A stretch of DNA of 64,000 bases from Acidimicrobiaceae bacterium (GCA_003151475.1 PLXQ01000045.1:105403-169402), one strand, 5' to 3'. Shown: positions 45,002 to 57,477, counted from the first letter of the stretch. Notes: a model not told the origin generated them from the letters alone. Translations and numbers: made by a program.

Positions 45002-46138
45002 TCAGCCGCTGGCGTCGTGCTCGTCGGCCGATCCGACCTCGGTCCATGACCCGCCGTCGGACGCCGAACGGCGGATGGCGTCCAAAACCGTCATCATGGC
45101 CACGCCGTCGGCGAAAGTCGCTGGATGCGGACCACGCAACGGTCGTCCGAGTATCAGGCGGCGGAAATTGGCAGCCAGCCGAATGTACGGCCCGTACTCC
45201 ACGCCGAAGGTGATCATCCGTTCGTAGGTCGTCGTCACCGAGCCAATCGGTAGCGCAGGAGCGGTCACCGTCGGCATGTGGTCCATGACCGCCAGTGTCC
45301 GTACTCCGGTGGCCGACGCGAGCTTGACCGTTGCACCAACCCCTTCGATCCACGCGGTGGCTGACGATCCTGTCACGCGGGTCTCGACCACAATCCCGTG
45401 ATCCGATGCCGTGCTCTGAAGCGTGCCGACACAACCACTCTTCATTCGGAAATGGACCACGAAGCCGTCGTCCGCGCTCATGGGCCGATCGATGACATGG
45501 ACAAGTGAGGCGCTCACACCCTGAAACTCCCCGAGCGTCGCTCTGATCTGGTCGATGAGCTGCGATCCGTGAGCCGCCAGCCATCCGCCACTGGAGCCGG
45601 CGTCGGCCCACCACGAAGGAATCTGAGCGTCGCTCTCCACGAGAACGGGTACATGCATCAGCCACGTGGCGATGCGGGGTTCGCCCACCATCCCCTCGGC
45701 CACCGCCCGGGCCAGGAGCGCCTGACCGGCGTCGTAGCGGAACTCAGTTCCCAAGACGTGCACCACTCCGGCATTTTCGGCCGCGGCGAGGACCGCTCGC
45801 GCTTCGGCCGCGTCGGCGGCGAATGGCTTCTCGCACAACACGTGCCGACCGGCGTCGATTGCTTCGAGGGCGAGGGCGGCATGGGTGAGCGGCGGCGTGG
45901 CGATCGTCACGGCCACGATGTCGGGTATCTCAAGGGCTTCGGCCAGTGACCGACACGGCGTGGGGACGTCGAACATCCGGGCACGCTCGGTCGTCCTGGC
46001 GTGATCGCGTCCCACCAGGGCCACGACGTCGAAGCCAGCAGCACGCAAGGCCCGGACGTGCGTGTAGCACCCGAAACCGGTCCCCACGACGACCACCCCG
46101 AGGTTCGCCTGGTCAGCTTGAGCGCCTGGTTCTTTCAC
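45002..46138 (-). CDS. Gfo/Idh/MocA family oxidoreductase
   Basis: The 378-residue enzyme has a Rossmann domain (LGVVVVGTGFGCYTHVRAL), the CEKPFA motif with catalytic Lys, and a C-terminal sheet domain with FRYD and GSQLIDQIR-like segments. GTG 46138 forms a GTGA overlap with a truncated sugar-isomerase gene, indicating a former operon. Typical substrates are sugar or inositol derivatives. It converges on the cyclase gene. Confidence 0.85.
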   Translation of the reverse strand: MKEPGAQADQANLGVVVVGTGFGCYTHVRALRAAGFDVVALVGRDHARTTERARMFDVPTPCRSLAEALEIPDIVAVTIATPPLTHAALALEAIDAGRHVLCEKPFAADAAEARAVLAAAENAGVVHVLGTEFRYDAGQALLARAVAEGMVGEPRIATWLMHVPVLVESDAQIPSWWADAGSSGGWLAAHGSQLIDQIRATLGEFQGVSASLVHVIDRPMSADDGFVVHFRMKSGCVGTLQSTASDHGIVVETRVTGSSATAWIEGVGATVKLASATGVRTLAVMDHMPTVTAPALPIGSVTTTYERMITFGVEYGPYIRLAANFRRLILGRPLRGPHPATFADGVAMMTVLDAIRRSASDGGSWTEVGSADEHDASG

Positions 46139-46464
46139 GAGTCGCCCTCTCCGTCGAGGCGTGCAAGGCGCCGCCGTGTCGTGTCGGCGGCCAGTCGAGC
46201 CGACGTGTCCCATCCGAGGGCGTTGAGCTCGTCCGAGAAGATCTCCACACCCATGGGAGCTTCTGACCCGGTAGCCCTCAGGGCACCGAGATAGCCGACG
46301 AGATCGAAGTCGACATCGCCGGGGAGGCAGCCGGGGTTCGACGCCGCGGCCAGACGATCAAGGAACCCGGTGTTTCTCCGCAGCATGCCCGAGCACAGCA
46401 CAAGATCGCTTGGTCCCACACCAGACATCATTGCTGGACCTTGCACAGCAGCCGCGACGACCAT
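46135..46464 (-). pseudogene. Truncated sugar phosphate isomerase/epimerase
   Basis: Only about 100 C-terminal residues of a TIM-barrel sugar isomerase remain: LPGDVDFDLVGYLGALRATG and APMGVEIFSDELNALG, the standard end of this family, versus about 270 residues for a full protein. The N-terminal two thirds and metal site are missing upstream. It still has a GTGA overlap with the oxidoreductase gene, showing that the pair was once an operon. It could be translated from an internal start but would not be functional as an isomerase. Confidence 0.7.
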
Positions 46465-46646
46465 CGTCCCGACACGCCGGAGCCAGTCAGGGTCGGTGAG
46501 GGATCACCCTCTGACCTCGCTGCGGCGTTGTCGGTCCCCCTGGCGCGTCCAGGCAACGGGTTGACCGGCTGCGGGCTTCGGTTCAGGGACCGGGAACACG
46601 CGGGACCGCTGCCGAGGGGTGGTGGAGTTGGGCCAGGTCCGAAAAT

Positions 46647-46685
46647 AGGGAGAGGGGGCGCAAAGCGCCCCTGCCCCCTCTCCCT
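46647..46685 (-). terminator. Rho-independent terminator of the secreted two-repeat protein gene
   Basis: AGGGAGAGGGGGC (46647-46659) pairs with GCCCCCTCTCCCT (46673-46685). An alternative inner hairpin GGGCGC-AAA-GCGCCC (46656-46670) lies inside. Read on the minus strand the stem is followed by ATTTTC, a short T tract, and it lies about 100 bases after the stop at 46782. Confidence 0.75.
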
Positions 46686-46781
46686 CTCACCGTCGACAAG
46701 GAGGTGAGACTTGGCGATCCCGTCACATTCAGGGATCACACATAGCGTTGGACCCCGAGATCGAAGCAGGCCCAGGTTCGG

Positions 46782-47975
46782 TCACGTCACCTGGGGCGGC
46801 TTCACCACGAAGGTTCCCGTATACGTCGGGTGACTCCCGGGGATGTTGAAGGCGACATCGGCGATCGCCGTCGAACCACCCGATGAGGCGGCACAGGAGA
46901 TCCCCATGAAGACGAAGACAGCATTGCCGTCATCGTCGATCGTCGTGAAGGGCTCGTGGCCCGATGTCGTGGTGAGGTCCCCGGGACCGGTGTTCGTGTT
47001 GTGCGGATTCCCCGAGATGTTCCCGCTCGAGCTGCCGCCAGCCAGAGTCGTGTTCCCCGGCTCCCAGATCCAGCCACCCTGGCAGCTGGCCTCGAGCTGG
47101 ATGTCACTGATCTCCGCCTGCTGCTCGGCGTAAACAGGGTCCGTCTCGACGTAGAACACGGCGTACACATTGGAGTCACCGCTGAGGGGGGTGTTACCCG
47201 TCTCAACCTCGGTGGCCGGAGACGCCGTCACACCGGCCGGAGTGGGAACGGGCGGACTTACCGTCAGCGTGGCCAACACCGTGGTGAACGGTACCGATAT
47301 CAGGCTGGCCTCGAAGACGTCGGTGCCCGGGGCACAATCCGTACCGGAAACAATGACACTGGCATTGCCTTCAGTGTCCAGTACCAACTTCACCTGGTTG
47401 GTGAAGGTGGCTGGGGTGAGCGTCGAACCCGGTGCACCTGTTGCCGACACACCCTGCAGGTCGCTGAACGTGATCGTGCCTCCGCAGGCAGCTGTCAGCT
47501 GCGAGGAGTCGATGGACACCGTTTGATGGGCGCCGGCCAAATCCTCGAACTGGACCACGGCATGAACTTCAGACTGTCCCGTCTCCACCAGAGCATTGGG
47601 GGCGATGGTGAGACTGGGGGTCCCGGGAGGCGAGACCGGAGGTACATATGTGGGACATCCGGGAGTTATCAAGGCCTTCTTCTTATGGTGGAGACACCAT
47701 GCGGCCGAACCCACGGGATTGTTCTTCGGCTTGGCCGAAGCAACACCTGACATACCCAATAAGGGGATGCTCACGACGACGCTCAGTGCAACTAACTGCA
47801 CGATCTTTCGACGACGAATCAATGGACCTGCTCCTTGTCGAATTTGGGTGAGTGAACCTTTTAGAGGTCGCGTCACATTAGTGAGGTCATCTTCTGCGTA
47901 GGGCGATACCAGAACCATCGTCATAGATGATGAGTCGCTCTTCGAAGTAACGGTGCCACCCATCAACATCTCCAT
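46782..47975 (-). CDS. Secreted two-repeat beta-rich protein of unknown function
   Basis: The 397-residue precursor has an unusually long N-terminus before the export signal (RRRKIVQLVALSVVVSIPLL, then VASA cleavage). The mature part has a Pro-rich linker and two related beta-rich repeats, each with an ETG start, an acidic strand and Cys: VETGQSEVHAVVQFEDLAG with LTAACGGTI, and VETGNTPLSGDSNVYAVFYV with LEASCQGG. The C-terminal DDDGNAVFVFMGISCA segment is also present in the broken copy near 31.8 kb. No family was recognised. It may be a surface adhesive or matrix protein. Confidence 0.65.
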   Translation of the reverse strand: MEMLMGGTVTSKSDSSSMTMVLVSPYAEDDLTNVTRPLKGSLTQIRQGAGPLIRRRKIVQLVALSVVVSIPLLGMSGVASAKPKNNPVGSAAWCLHHKKKALITPGCPTYVPPVSPPGTPSLTIAPNALVETGQSEVHAVVQFEDLAGAHQTVSIDSSQLTAACGGTITFSDLQGVSATGAPGSTLTPATFTNQVKLVLDTEGNASVIVSGTDCAPGTDVFEASLISVPFTTVLATLTVSPPVPTPAGVTASPATEVETGNTPLSGDSNVYAVFYVETDPVYAEQQAEISDIQLEASCQGGWIWEPGNTTLAGGSSSGNISGNPHNTNTGPGDLTTTSGHEPFTTIDDDGNAVFVFMGISCAASSGGSTAIADVAFNIPGSHPTYTGTFVVKPPQVT

Positions 47976-48335
47976 TGCTGGGGGCCCTTCAAATACGTGC
48001 GCATAGTACGTCTTCTCTCACTCTTTGTATTGCCTCAAGCTGCTTCTCGGCGTAGCGCGGTTGTCCTGCGACCACATGTCCGGTCTTTGTGGACGAATAG
48101 GGACCCCTATCCCTTTATGTGGTTACTACGCCACGGCTGTTCGTCCTCAAAATCGCCACGCTCCGAGGTGCCGGCTTGATCACTCTGGGCATTTCTTCAC
48201 GGCCAGCGCGGAGGTAGTCGGGGCGCGTCGACATAAGCGGTTAGTCCGTCGAGATCGCCCGAGCTTGTTCGAGTCGAACCATGGGCATGTTTCGGGTTTT
48301 CTCGAGATCTCGGCGTCGTCGTCCATGATGGAGCT
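47976..48335. other. Intergenic region, lower G+C, no gene
   Basis: It should contain the promoters of the divergent secreted-protein and LLM genes. A perfect palindrome ATAGGG-AC-CCCTAT (48097-48110) is present. No ORF with coding character was found. Confidence 0.4.
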
Positions 48336-49268
48336 ATGCGACTTCGAGTTTTTGTCGAACCTCAGCAAGGTGCGAGCTACGAGGACCAGTTGGGCGTGGC
48401 CCGCTGTGCGGAAGAAGAGGGGTTTGATGCCTTCTTTCGATCTGATCACTATTTGAAGATGGGCAACGCTGACGGCCTGCCAGGCCCGACCGACGCCTGG
48501 ACGACTTTGGCCGGCCTGGCCCGGGAAACCAACTCGATCCGGTTGGGGACCCTCGTCACCTCAGCCACGTTTCGCCGACCCGGTCCCCTGGCGGTGACCG
48601 TGGCCCAAGTCGACGCCATGAGTGCCGGTCGAGTGGAACTGGGCCTGGGCGCCGGCTGGTACGAGGACGAGCATCGAGCCTACGCCATTCCCTTTCCGCC
48701 ACTCAAGGAGCGATTCGACCGGCTCGAGGAACAGCTCGATGTCATTACCGGACTCTGGAAAACGCCCATTGGCGAGACGTTCGGATTTGAAGGCACCTTC
48801 TATACGGTGTCCAAGAGCCCGGCGTTGCCCAAGCCCACCCAGCGACCCCACCCTCCCATCATCATGGGCGGCGGCGGCCCGCAGCGAACTCCGGCATTGG
48901 CGGCGCGGTTCGCCGACGAGTTCAATACGCCATTTCTGGCGCCACCTGACGCGGCGAAGCAGTTCAGCCGGGTCGGCCAGGCCTGTGAGAAGAGCAACCG
49001 CGATCCCGAGTCGATTCGCCGCTCTTCCGCCCTCATCGTCTGTTGTGGTGAGGACGATGACGCCGTTCGACGGCGAGCTCAGGCCATCGGATGGTCGGTG
49101 GAGGATCTCAAACGCTTCGGCGCCTGCGGTTCTCCCGGTGATGTCGCCGAACGCATCGGAGAGTGGGGAGCGGCCGGCGCGTCGACGGCCTACCTGCAGA
49201 TCCTGGACATGAGAGATCTCGATCACATACGGCTCATCGGCCGCGAAGTCGCTCCCCTCGTGGCGTAG
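48336..49268 (+). CDS. LLM-class F420-dependent oxidoreductase
   Basis: A 310-residue luciferase-like TIM barrel: MRLRVFVEPQQGASYEDQL, GFDAFFRSDHYLKMG, LGTLVTSATFRRPGPLAVTV, AGRVELGLGAGWYEDEH and PPIIMGGGGPQRTPALAARF. These match the actinobacterial F420-dependent subgroup. It is the third such enzyme in the window. A hairpin GCGACGAT-N7-ATCGTCGC at 49317-49339 may terminate its transcript. Confidence 0.87.
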   Translation: MRLRVFVEPQQGASYEDQLGVARCAEEEGFDAFFRSDHYLKMGNADGLPGPTDAWTTLAGLARETNSIRLGTLVTSATFRRPGPLAVTVAQVDAMSAGRVELGLGAGWYEDEHRAYAIPFPPLKERFDRLEEQLDVITGLWKTPIGETFGFEGTFYTVSKSPALPKPTQRPHPPIIMGGGGPQRTPALAARFADEFNTPFLAPPDAAKQFSRVGQACEKSNRDPESIRRSSALIVCCGEDDDAVRRRAQAIGWSVEDLKRFGACGSPGDVAERIGEWGAAGASTAYLQILDMRDLDHIRLIGREVAPLVA

Positions 49269-49665
49269 GGTCCGCTGCGGAACTGGAATGTCTGGCGTTC
49301 AGCTGGGTCGTGAGGTGCGACGATGACGAATATCGTCGCGACGGGGCGCTGTTGTCATGGCTTACCAGGACGGCGGAAGCGGCCCCGATAACCGAGAAGA
49401 CGGAGCACGAAGCGGCCAGCGCGGCCGACCCCCTTGCGCTGCTGACGCTCGGTCACCTCCTGCTCGTCCCGATCGCTTCCTCGCCCCGTCAATCGCCAGA
49501 AGCCCTGCATCTCGCCGGTCGGGCTGAGAGGACCGCCTTCAAAACCTGATCCTGATGGTGACCACATGACGGGAGGCTCATCGATGATCTTCCCGCGGGC
49601 GTTACCCCTCAACGTCGGAAGTCTCCGAATCGGCTTGCGTCGACGAATACCGCGGGAGCCCGTGG
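49269..49665. other. Intergenic region without a gene
   Basis: Between an LLM gene and the end of ggt (tail to tail). A perfect 8-bp stem hairpin at 49317-49339 is the only clear structure. Short ORFs here have no coding signature. Confidence 0.4.
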
Positions 49666-51291
49666 CTACCGACCCAATGCGGCGCCGTCAGGACTGCGGG
49701 GATCCGAAGCCCCGGTCAGCGTGAGTCGGTCACCGGTGCGTTCCACGGAGATGATCTGTGAACAACCGACGTCGACCGGGTTGAGGGAACCGATCACCCG
49801 CACCCTGTGACCACGTGATCCCAGCCCCTCCCGCCACGTCTCGGGGGCGTCGGATTCCATGAGCAGCGACTGGTGCGGAGCCTGCCAGAGCCGGAACGGT
49901 GGTGCGCCGGGGGCCTCGTGCACCACGCGTGCGCTCGAAATGGCGGTGGCGGGGTCCTCACCGCAGTGCAGGAGACGGGCCAACAGCTGCAGGATGATCT
50001 GCGGTTGAACGTCTCCGCCCATCGTGCCCACGACCTGAGCCAGTGAGCCGTCCGGACGCGTCGCCAATGCCGGAGACAGGGTGTGCGATGGACGCCGCCG
50101 AGGGCCGTACTCGGCGCCGTGGCCCGGCTTGAGGTTGAATCCGACGCCCCGATTGTGGAGAAAGACACCTGTGTCGCCGGCCACCAGGTGGGCGCCGAAA
50201 TCGAGAGCATTAGACTGCGTGAGCGAGATCGCCAGACCCTCCCCGTCGACGGCACACAGATGGGTGGTGTCCCCGTCGGAGGATAGGGAGGCGCCGGTCC
50301 ATGCGGTGACGTCCGCATCGGTCCACGGCACGGTGTGCTCGGGGTCGACGCCGGTGGCACGCGGACCAAGTCGTTCAGGCGACAACAACGCCGAACCGTC
50401 GGCACCGTCGTAAAGGACGGCGGGACGATCGAAGCTGGCGGCACGACCGGCCTCGGCGATCAGGTGGGGCCAGAGCGGATCGGTGGCGTCACTCGGAAGC
50501 CCAATCTGTTCGGCGATCCAGGCCCCGGCGAGCGTGAGATAGCCCTGGGAAGGGGGAGGGACCGTCCAAAGGTCGTGGCCGAATGCTCGCAGCATCAGAG
50601 GCTCGGTCCATTGCGCCAGCGGCTGTGCCAGATCCTGCGCCGTGTACTCCCCCGCGCCCAGTTCGACGAGAACCCGACCGAACTCTCCGCCGTAGAAGCC
50701 GTCCCTCCCCTCAGCGGCCAACGCCCGAAGTGTGCGCGCAATCCCCGGAAGGTGCACGACCTGACTCACCGCAAGCGGTCCGCCGGGACAGAGTTGTCCG
50801 GCACCGGGAATATCGGCGACCAGATGGCTGGCAAAGGCGAGGATAAGCGAGGCCGCGAATCCCTCTTCGGCCAGCCCGATGGCCGGTTTCAGAACCGAGT
50901 ACCAGGGAAGCCGGCCGTAGCGGCCATGAAGAGCCAACCATCCGTCGACGGCGCCGGGAACCGGGACGCTCCGGATGTCACCGCGCAGGGGCATGTCGGT
51001 GTGGCCCTCGGTCCGTAAACGATCGGGATCGGCTCCGGACCCGGCTCTGCCCACGGCCAAGAGGCTCACGGGCGGGGCACCGGGTTCCTTGACCATCGCC
51101 AGCACGTCTCCACCCAGTCCGCAGAGGTGGGGGGCTACGACGGCCATCACGGTGGCAGCGGCCACCATGGCATCAGCCGCGCTGCCTCCGCTCTCGAGCA
51201 TGCCGATTCCGGCGGAAGCGGCCAGTTGATCGGCGGCGGTCACCATCCCGCGCACAGCGACGCGCGGGAGGAAGGGGATCGATGTGGTCAC
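49666..51291 (-). CDS. ggt: Gamma-glutamyltransferase family protein
   Basis: The 541-residue proenzyme fits GGT: GMVTAADQLAASAGIGMLESGGSAADA in the large-subunit part, the autoprocessing and nucleophile Thr342 in GDTTHLCAVD, and small-subunit motifs TLSPALATRPDGSL and GTMGGDVQPQI. GGTs hydrolyse or transfer gamma-glutamyl groups. No clear signal peptide is present, which suggests a cytoplasmic subfamily member (cephalosporin-acylase-like or YwrD-like). Confidence 0.87.
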   Translation of the reverse strand: MTTSIPFLPRVAVRGMVTAADQLAASAGIGMLESGGSAADAMVAAATVMAVVAPHLCGLGGDVLAMVKEPGAPPVSLLAVGRAGSGADPDRLRTEGHTDMPLRGDIRSVPVPGAVDGWLALHGRYGRLPWYSVLKPAIGLAEEGFAASLILAFASHLVADIPGAGQLCPGGPLAVSQVVHLPGIARTLRALAAEGRDGFYGGEFGRVLVELGAGEYTAQDLAQPLAQWTEPLMLRAFGHDLWTVPPPSQGYLTLAGAWIAEQIGLPSDATDPLWPHLIAEAGRAASFDRPAVLYDGADGSALLSPERLGPRATGVDPEHTVPWTDADVTAWTGASLSSDGDTTHLCAVDGEGLAISLTQSNALDFGAHLVAGDTGVFLHNRGVGFNLKPGHGAEYGPRRRPSHTLSPALATRPDGSLAQVVGTMGGDVQPQIILQLLARLLHCGEDPATAISSARVVHEAPGAPPFRLWQAPHQSLLMESDAPETWREGLGSRGHRVRVIGSLNPVDVGCSQIISVERTGDRLTLTGASDPRSPDGAALGR

Positions 51292-51493
51292 GGCGCCAGA
51301 TTACGTCGTCGACACGTCGCGACGCCTTGTGTGGTCGTTCCGTCTGAGAGGATCGGGCAGGATCGATCGGGGAGGCCGACGGGTGCTGCTCCGGGGTTGA
51401 GCGCGGCGGCGACGTCGCCTCTCGGTCCGGAGTCGGGTTCGCAAATCAGTCGACCTACAGGGGGTTCGACGACATCTCCCCCGAGGCCCCACA

Positions 51494-52756
51494 ATGGGTG
51501 TGATGAATGAAGGTCGCAAGGGTCCTCGAGACTTAACTGTCGTGGCCGTGCCGTTCTATTTCGCCAGTATGGCGGCCGAGTACGCCTGGCTACGACGTCG
51601 CGCTGCCCGGCGGGGACCGAGCGCCGGCGACTACGAGCGGCGCGACACGGTGGCCAGCTTGGCCATGGGCGTGGGCAGTCTGCTGGCGCCGCTGATTCTT
51701 CCCAAGCTGCTGCGACCGTTCACTCCGGGCCGGGGTCGTTACGGCAAGGCTCTCGTCGCCACCGCACTCGGGGCGGTGGCGGTGACGACGGCAGCGGACG
51801 TGGCCGCCCGTCGCTTCGACCAGTCCGAGCGATCGAACAATCGGGCCCCCGGCGATGGCCAGGTGGCGGTCGACGCGGCCACCAAGGTCCGGGGGAACGG
51901 CCGGGACGAACGGCAGCGGGCCATGGCGCGATGGGCGCGTCACATCGCTGCCGGCGGTGGGGTGACGGCCATTGTGGCCGGGGGCGTGGCCATCACGACC
52001 AGCTGGGCGTCGCGGACAACACCTGAGCGATTCTGGCGACATCGCTTCGTTCGAGCGTCGGGCACGGGACCCCTGGCCGTGCTCCTAGCCATTGCCGGGT
52101 GGGACTTCATCTACTATTGGAACCACCGTTTCATGCACGAGAGCCGTTACATGTGGGCACTCCACGTCGTGCATCACTCAAGCGAGCACTACAACCTCTC
52201 GACGGCGCTCAGGCAGCCGGTCGCCGATGTGCTCGGCACAACCCTGCCCTATGGAGCTCTCTGCCTGATCGGTATCCCCCCCGAGTTGATCACCACGGCC
52301 CGGGGAGTGAATTTGCTCTACCAATTCTGGATCCACACCGAGGCGATCGGTCGTATGGGCCCGGCCGAGGTCGCGCTCAACACGCCTTCACATCACCGGG
52401 TCCATCACGGATCCAATCCGCGCTACCTGGACCGCAACCATGGAAGCATCCTGATCCTCTGGGACCGTCTGTTCGGCACTTTCGAGCCGGAGGGCGAACG
52501 CGTCGTCTATGGGCTCACCAAGAACATCAACACCTTCAACGCGGGTCGCATCATCTCGCACGAATACGCCGAAATGTTGCGCGATGTGTCGCGGTCGGTC
52601 TGTTGGCGTGAGCGTCTCTCCTACGTGCTGCGTGGGCCAGGGTGGGCGACGAAGCATCGCGCGGAGATGGTCGCGGCTCGGACAGATCAGGAGAGGGCGA
52701 CACCGGCGTCAGCGACATTGGTGACTGACCGAAACCTGACGGTGGCGATCCCCTGA
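51494..52756 (+). CDS. Sterol desaturase / fatty-acid hydroxylase family membrane enzyme
   Basis: The 420-residue protein has several hydrophobic spans and the His-box di-iron pattern: YYWNHRFMHE (HxxxH), LHVVHHSSEHYN (HxxHH) and TPSHHRVHHGSN (HHxxHH), followed by YLDRNHGSILILWDRLFGTF. Such enzymes hydroxylate or desaturate lipids, sterols or carotenoids in the membrane. An N-terminal extension with a charged linker (QSERSNNRAPGDG) precedes the catalytic part. Confidence 0.9.
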   Translation: MGVMNEGRKGPRDLTVVAVPFYFASMAAEYAWLRRRAARRGPSAGDYERRDTVASLAMGVGSLLAPLILPKLLRPFTPGRGRYGKALVATALGAVAVTTAADVAARRFDQSERSNNRAPGDGQVAVDAATKVRGNGRDERQRAMARWARHIAAGGGVTAIVAGGVAITTSWASRTTPERFWRHRFVRASGTGPLAVLLAIAGWDFIYYWNHRFMHESRYMWALHVVHHSSEHYNLSTALRQPVADVLGTTLPYGALCLIGIPPELITTARGVNLLYQFWIHTEAIGRMGPAEVALNTPSHHRVHHGSNPRYLDRNHGSILILWDRLFGTFEPEGERVVYGLTKNINTFNAGRIISHEYAEMLRDVSRSVCWRERLSYVLRGPGWATKHRAEMVAARTDQERATPASATLVTDRNLTVAIP

Positions 52757-52821
52757 GATCGGCGCCTGTCGGCAGGCTCAAAACGTGCCAACGGTCCGGT
52801 CAGGCCGACGGCAATCTCCTA

Positions 52822-55344
<2,523 letters not shown>

Positions 55345-55840
55345 GATTGCCGTCGGACGGCCGGCGCAGGGAGCGGCAACGTCTGTGCTGTTGGCGGCAT
55401 CGCCGCTGCGAGGGAATCGGTGGCCGTTATTTCGAAGATTGCAACGAGTCGCCCGTCCTCGAAGGAGAGCCCGAGATGTTCGGTGGCGGCGTTGCCCCGT
55501 TGGCCCTCGACCCCGTTGGCGCCGAGCGACCGTGGGACCTCGCCCCCGGCTCATCTCCTGACCAGCCAACGACGTTCGCCGGAAAGCGCACTGCGACTGA
55601 TGGGTGACAGGCCTTCCTCTGTTCCATTGTCTCCATAACGGGGAATGGAGGAGAACCCAGGATGTGGTCACGGCTCGTCATTCACTCGCCACGGAAATGC
55701 ACAGTTGGTGCGAGTGGATCTAACGTGGCGCGGGGCGCTGGTGAAAGGCGACCGGATGGCGGGGCCGAGGTCTACGACGTGGTTTTCGATCGTCTCTCCA
55801 TCTTTGTCGAACAGCGAGATGCTTCGGAGAGGAACGAGGA
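55345..55840. other. Intergenic region between metY and class II aldolase
   Basis: No gene or riboswitch was recognised. A CTCCAT/ATGGAG inverted repeat (55631-55650) lies about 200 bases before the aldolase gene and could be an operator. G+C is lower than in neighbouring genes. Confidence 0.35.
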
Positions 55841-56506
55841 ATGAGCGATTTGCTTCTAGCAGTTGAACGAGAGGCGGTAGCGAGCGCGAGCCGCCACCTG
55901 GCCGAGAAAGGGCTCGTCATCGGTACCGCCGGCAACATCTCCGCCCGTCAGGGCGACTTGATCGCGGTTACCCCGACAGGAGCTGACCTGGGCACCGTAA
56001 CGGCCGAGATGGTCACTGTCATTGACCTGATGGGGCAGGTAGTGGACGGTGACCTCGCCCCCACCTCAGAGGTGCCGCTTCACACCGGAATCTACGCTGC
56101 CACCAATGCCCTCGCCATAACACATGCCCATGCAATGGCGTCCACCGCGCTCTCGTGTTGTCACGACGAGCTTCCAGCACTTCACTACAGCTGCTTGGGA
56201 TTGGGAGGTGCTCCTCGCACGGCACCCTATGCGACCTTTGGCTCTCAGGAACTGGCCGAGAATGTCATCGAAGCCCTCAAGGGACGCAATGCCGCCATGA
56301 TGCAGAACCACGGCTCAATTGCCTACGGCGCCACGATGGACCAGGCCGTGGAACGCCTTGAGCTCCTCGAATGGCTGGCCGAGTTGTACTGGCGAGCGTC
56401 CTCCATGGGAACCCCCCGCGTGCTGACCGACAAAGATTTCGAGGCCATCATCACGGCGGCCATCGAGCGCGGTTACGGTGCCGTGAAGAAGGTCGATAAG
56501 ACCTAG
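55841..56506 (+). CDS. Class II aldolase/adducin family protein (fuculose-phosphate-aldolase-like)
   Basis: The 221-residue enzyme has the zinc aldolase pattern: GTAGNISARQGDLIAVTPTG, Glu77 (TSEVPLH), His95 and His97 (ITHAHAMAS) and His157 (QNHGSIAYG). It should cleave a sugar phosphate such as L-fuculose-1-phosphate or a related ketose into dihydroxyacetone phosphate and an aldehyde. No sugar kinase or isomerase is adjacent. Confidence 0.9.
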   Translation: MSDLLLAVEREAVASASRHLAEKGLVIGTAGNISARQGDLIAVTPTGADLGTVTAEMVTVIDLMGQVVDGDLAPTSEVPLHTGIYAATNALAITHAHAMASTALSCCHDELPALHYSCLGLGGAPRTAPYATFGSQELAENVIEALKGRNAAMMQNHGSIAYGATMDQAVERLELLEWLAELYWRASSMGTPRVLTDKDFEAIITAAIERGYGAVKKVDKT

Positions 56507-56697
56507 AAGTCTGCGTGTCGGACAACGGTGAAGTGTCCGAACTTCACTCGGAGCCGACGGGATGCTCACCCGCGGTGCCACGTTGTGAGAGCGCTTCGGC
56601 GCGCTTTGCACGTTCCCCGATGATTGCACAAACCCGAGGGCCAACCTTACAGACGCCAAGGCTGACAGGGGGTGCGCCGGGAGTCGATGCCGAATGA

Positions 56698-57376
56698 AAA
56701 AACACTCCAATTTCCTTTGAGCTTCTCGGGGACATCAATGATGGGTCAGAGCACTCTCCAACGTTTGGAAGCGCCCCCTATACCGACATACCCCCAGATC
56801 GATCCGCGATGGCGAGAGGAGTCGCCTTTAACTTCCTCGAAATCCCAAGCTCGCCTCGCGACCCGAAGGTTGTCACGGCGTACGCCGCCCTGGAAGCGCA
56901 ATCAGATTCCCAATTTGCAGCCATTGCCAGGGCCGTCCGCATCGTCTTCACCGCTGTTCCATGCCCTATTCGAGTGACAGAAAGCTCATAAGGGCGGTGC
57001 GATCGGAAAAGCTACTTGAGGTCACCACAGCTTGTAATGACCCTGGTCGGCGTCATCCCATTCTTGGGTGCGACCCTGCGGGGCCCTACGACAGATTTCG
57101 AGCGGTGCATGACGTGGTTGGCCACGTTCGGCTCGGTGCAGGGTTTGACCGGGGAGGTGAATACACGACCTGGCGGGGCCAGGATCAGCAGCACCGGGGG
57201 TGGGCTCGCTGGGCTCTCGCTACCGAGTTGCATGGTGAGAACAGCGTGGTGACCGGGGAACCAGCCGAGCACAAAGCAATTCTCCTCGATCCCTCGTTGC
57301 TTGCACGATCGAAGCGAGGGTTACGCCCGCACTTCCGTTTCCCTGTTCCGCGTGATGATCGCTCCAAGGTTCCATC
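56698..57376 (+). pseudogene. Decayed gene of an FRAVHD-x2-GH family protein
   Basis: Two plus-strand frames carry consecutive parts of one protein. Part 1 (to about 56955) reads APYTDIPPDRSAMARGVAF, then NFLEIPSSPRDPKVVTAYAA, then VRIVFTAVPC. Part 2, one frame over, reads PYSSDRKLIRAVRSEKLLEV, then HPILGCDPAGPYDRFRAVHD, then VVGHVRLGAGFDRGGEYTTW, then GWARWALATELHGENSVV. The join needs a frameshift near 56955. An in-frame TGA precedes part 1, and no valid start is visible. The FRAVHD and ELHGENS motifs recall conserved proteins I associate with actinobacterial mobile or phage-like contexts; I cannot name a function. Confidence 0.55.
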
Positions 57377-57477
57377 ATGAGAGGCCATTTTCGCAGATGC
57401 TAAAGGAGCGCCGTCGATGACGGCCCTGGACGATGTCACTTCTTGACCACGGCTGTTCGTCCCAGGCAGCACCGTCC
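57377..57477. other. Short spacer between remnant and MFS gene
   Basis: No gene is supported here. It adjoins the decayed gene and the 3' end of the MFS transporter. Confidence 0.3.

Noticed and set aside
48302..48311. CGAGATCTCG palindrome before the LLM gene
   Set aside because: Short and without a partner site; not distinguishable from chance.
49163..49549. 128-residue frame after the LLM gene
   Set aside because: Mostly overlaps the LLM coding sequence in another frame; low-complexity and without motifs or a ribosome-binding site.
57447..57462. CCACGGCTGTTCGTCC shared with 48131-48146 in another intergenic region
   Set aside because: A single 16-bp match in 64 kb is close to what chance allows and neither flank shows further similarity.
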